DNA from: Sphingobacteriales bacterium UTBCD1
GTDB taxonomy: Bacteria > Bacteroidota > Bacteroidia > Chitinophagales > Chitinophagaceae
Direction of reading: 5' to 3'
DNA: 64,000 nt
NCBI GenBank assembly: GCA_002066995.1
Contig: MWTC01000041.1
Location: 62,001 to 126,000, forward strand
Part shown: piece after piece, positions 62,923-64,000 of the stretch
How positions within the stretch are numbered: position 1 is the stretch's first letter
How the letters are laid out: every line of letters begins with the position of its first letter
Program-made: the position numbers and the translations under genes
Notes under the pieces: model-generated
What the model was told of the DNA's origin: nothing
Databases searched by the model: none
What the model saw: only the letters and a program-made list of their open reading frames with translations

Positions 62923-63972
62923 ATGTTACGGTTTATTTTAAAAAAATTTTTATACAGCCTGCTCGTATTGGCAGGGGTGGTGATGCTCGTTTTTTTTCTC
63001 TTCCAGGGGTTTGGAGATCCGTCAAGGTTAGTGATGGGTCAAACCGGGGACTCCGCAACGCAAGCCAATATCCGCAAAGAATTATACCTGGACCAGCCAA
63101 AATGGAAACAATTTCTTTACTACGTCAATGACATATCTCCTGTTTGCGTTCACAGTATTGAAGAAATACAAAAGAAAAAACTGAAAGGTTTTTTTATCGG
63201 TGGCCATGAAAAATTCGGGCTAAAAATTCCCTACCTCCGGCAATCGTATCAAAGCAAAAGAGAAGTATGGAATATTTTAATGCAGGCATTGCCGGGTACT
63301 TTGATGCTGGCGATTGCTGCCATGATGATCGCAGTGCTGATTGGCATACCATTGGGCGTAGTCGCAGCGGTCCGGCAAAACAGCTGGGTGGACACATCAG
63401 CAATTTTTTCCAGCATTATAGGCATCTCTGCCCCTTCATTTTTTATGGGTATCATCATTGCCTATGTTTTCGGTTTCGTTTTCAGTGGCTGGACAGGCCT
63501 TCACATTTCAGGCAATTGGTTCGATATTGACGACGCTACCGGTGCAAGAAGATTAACCTTGCAGAACCTGATCTTACCTGCGGTCACATTAGGAATCCGG
63601 CCACTGGCAATCATTACCCAATTGACACGAAGTGCTATGCTGGACGTGCTGGAACAGGACTTTGTCCGTACAGCCTATGCTAAAGGGTTGTCGAAAAGAA
63701 CTGTGATCTGGAAACATGCTTTGCGGAACGCTTTGAACCCTGTCATCACCGCAGTTACAGGTTGGTTTGCCGAATTACTGGCAGGCGCTTTTTTTGTCGA
63801 ATATATCTTCGGCTGGCAGGGCATCGGTAAAGTAACTGTGGATGCACTGGAAAAACTGGATTATCCCGTAGTAATGGGATCGGTACTGATCACAGCTTCA
63901 TTCTTTATACTTGTCAATATACTGGCCGACATTCTTTACAGCTTTGTTGATCCCAGGGTCAGGATCGGGTGA
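62923..63972 (+). CDS. ABC transporter permease, DppB/OppB type
   Basis: Inner-membrane permease for peptides or nickel-type substrates, 349 residues, six hydrophobic segments. The EAA loop that docks to the ATPase is visible as FVRTAYAKGLSKRTVIWKHALRNALNP. The first periplasmic loop carries an insertion (about residues 65-105) longer than in E. coli DppB. The gene is complete; the partner permease and ATPase genes probably follow beyond the window. Grouping with BT_3928-like and DUF1599 genes is by spacing. Confidence 0.93.
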   Translation: MLRFILKKFLYSLLVLAGVVMLVFFLFQGFGDPSRLVMGQTGDSATQANIRKELYLDQPKWKQFLYYVNDISPVCVHSIEEIQKKKLKGFFIGGHEKFGLKIPYLRQSYQSKREVWNILMQALPGTLMLAIAAMMIAVLIGIPLGVVAAVRQNSWVDTSAIFSSIIGISAPSFFMGIIIAYVFGFVFSGWTGLHISGNWFDIDDATGARRLTLQNLILPAVTLGIRPLAIITQLTRSAMLDVLEQDFVRTAYAKGLSKRTVIWKHALRNALNPVITAVTGWFAELLAGAFFVEYIFGWQGIGKVTVDALEKLDYPVVMGSVLITASFFILVNILADILYSFVDPRVRIG

Positions 63973-64000
63973 CATAAAATTGACTTTGTTATTTTTTATT

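Noticed and set aside
1-64000. tRNA, rRNA, CRISPR, phage or complete insertion sequence
   Set aside because: Intergenic stretches were read for tRNA T-loop patterns, spaced direct repeats, transposase and integrase motifs; none was convincing.

Overview
The window looks like a chromosomal stretch of a Bacteroidota bacterium, most likely of the Chitinophagales/Chitinophagaceae type. The evidence is AT-leaning DNA with few Shine-Dalgarno sites; many start codons preceded closely by a TAnnTTTG element, the -7 box of Bacteroidota housekeeping promoters; and lineage-restricted families: a type IX secretion (T9SS) type B sorting domain with a PorP/SprF partner, DUF4270, GSCFA, DUF1599, a BT_3928-like protein and an EF-G2-like factor. 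No tRNA, rRNA, CRISPR array, prophage or complete insertion sequence was found. The content is mostly core and household genes, densely packed, with several overlapping gene ends.

Layout. 0-6.3 kb: tail-specific protease, DinB-fold protein, secreted subtilase and an ALDH7-type aldehyde dehydrogenase. 6.5-14 kb (mostly minus strand): secreted Gly/Arg-rich protein, panB, ppx overlapping ppk1, an rfaE2-like nucleotidyltransferase overlapping a flippase-fold membrane protein, and panC. 13.9-19.4 kb: a GT5 N-domain-only glycogen-synthase homologue, a DUF4270 lipoprotein, metK, a fatty-acid-hydroxylase family protein and an RlmB-type rRNA methyltransferase. 19.4-27.2 kb: secreted amidohydrolase, HMG-CoA lyase, GSCFA protein, a sugar block (galM, galK and a NahK-like hexosamine kinase) and miaE. 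27.3-35 kb: rpsO, pnp, plsY, an M48 lipoprotein protease, a small conserved protein, a CYTH protein and dnaG. 35.3-47 kb: a helical unknown, the EF-G paralogue, a small methyltransferase, an astacin-like protease with a duplicated C-terminal domain, an Omp85-fold protein, a GMC oxidoreductase/subunit-3 pair with a broken DUF559 gene between them, and a type I pullulanase. 47-64 kb: membrane unknowns, the large PKD-repeat T9SS cargo with PorP/SprF, a BlaI/M56 regulator pair, a second hydroxylase, ndk, nrnA, an FKBP lipoprotein, folP, DUF1599, a DoxX-like protein and a DppB-type permease.

How genes work together. PanB and PanC supply two steps of pantothenate synthesis; Ppk1 and Ppx make and degrade polyphosphate; GalM and GalK start galactose use beside a kinase of the lacto-N-biose pathway type; S15 and PNPase form the usual translation/RNA-decay pair; the PKD cargo and PorP/SprF are a surface-display unit; BlaI and M56 are a repressor/sensor-protease pair with a visible candidate operator.

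Most worth a second look: the EF-G paralogue whose G3 motif carries Tyr in place of the catalytic His, followed by a perfect 18-bp hairpin; the internally deleted DUF559 gene with palindromic ends inserted in an oxidoreductase operon; the duplicated unknown domain on the astacin-like protease; and the glycogen-synthase-like protein that lacks its nucleotide-sugar motif and its whole second domain. I do not see a clearly new defence or mobile system here.
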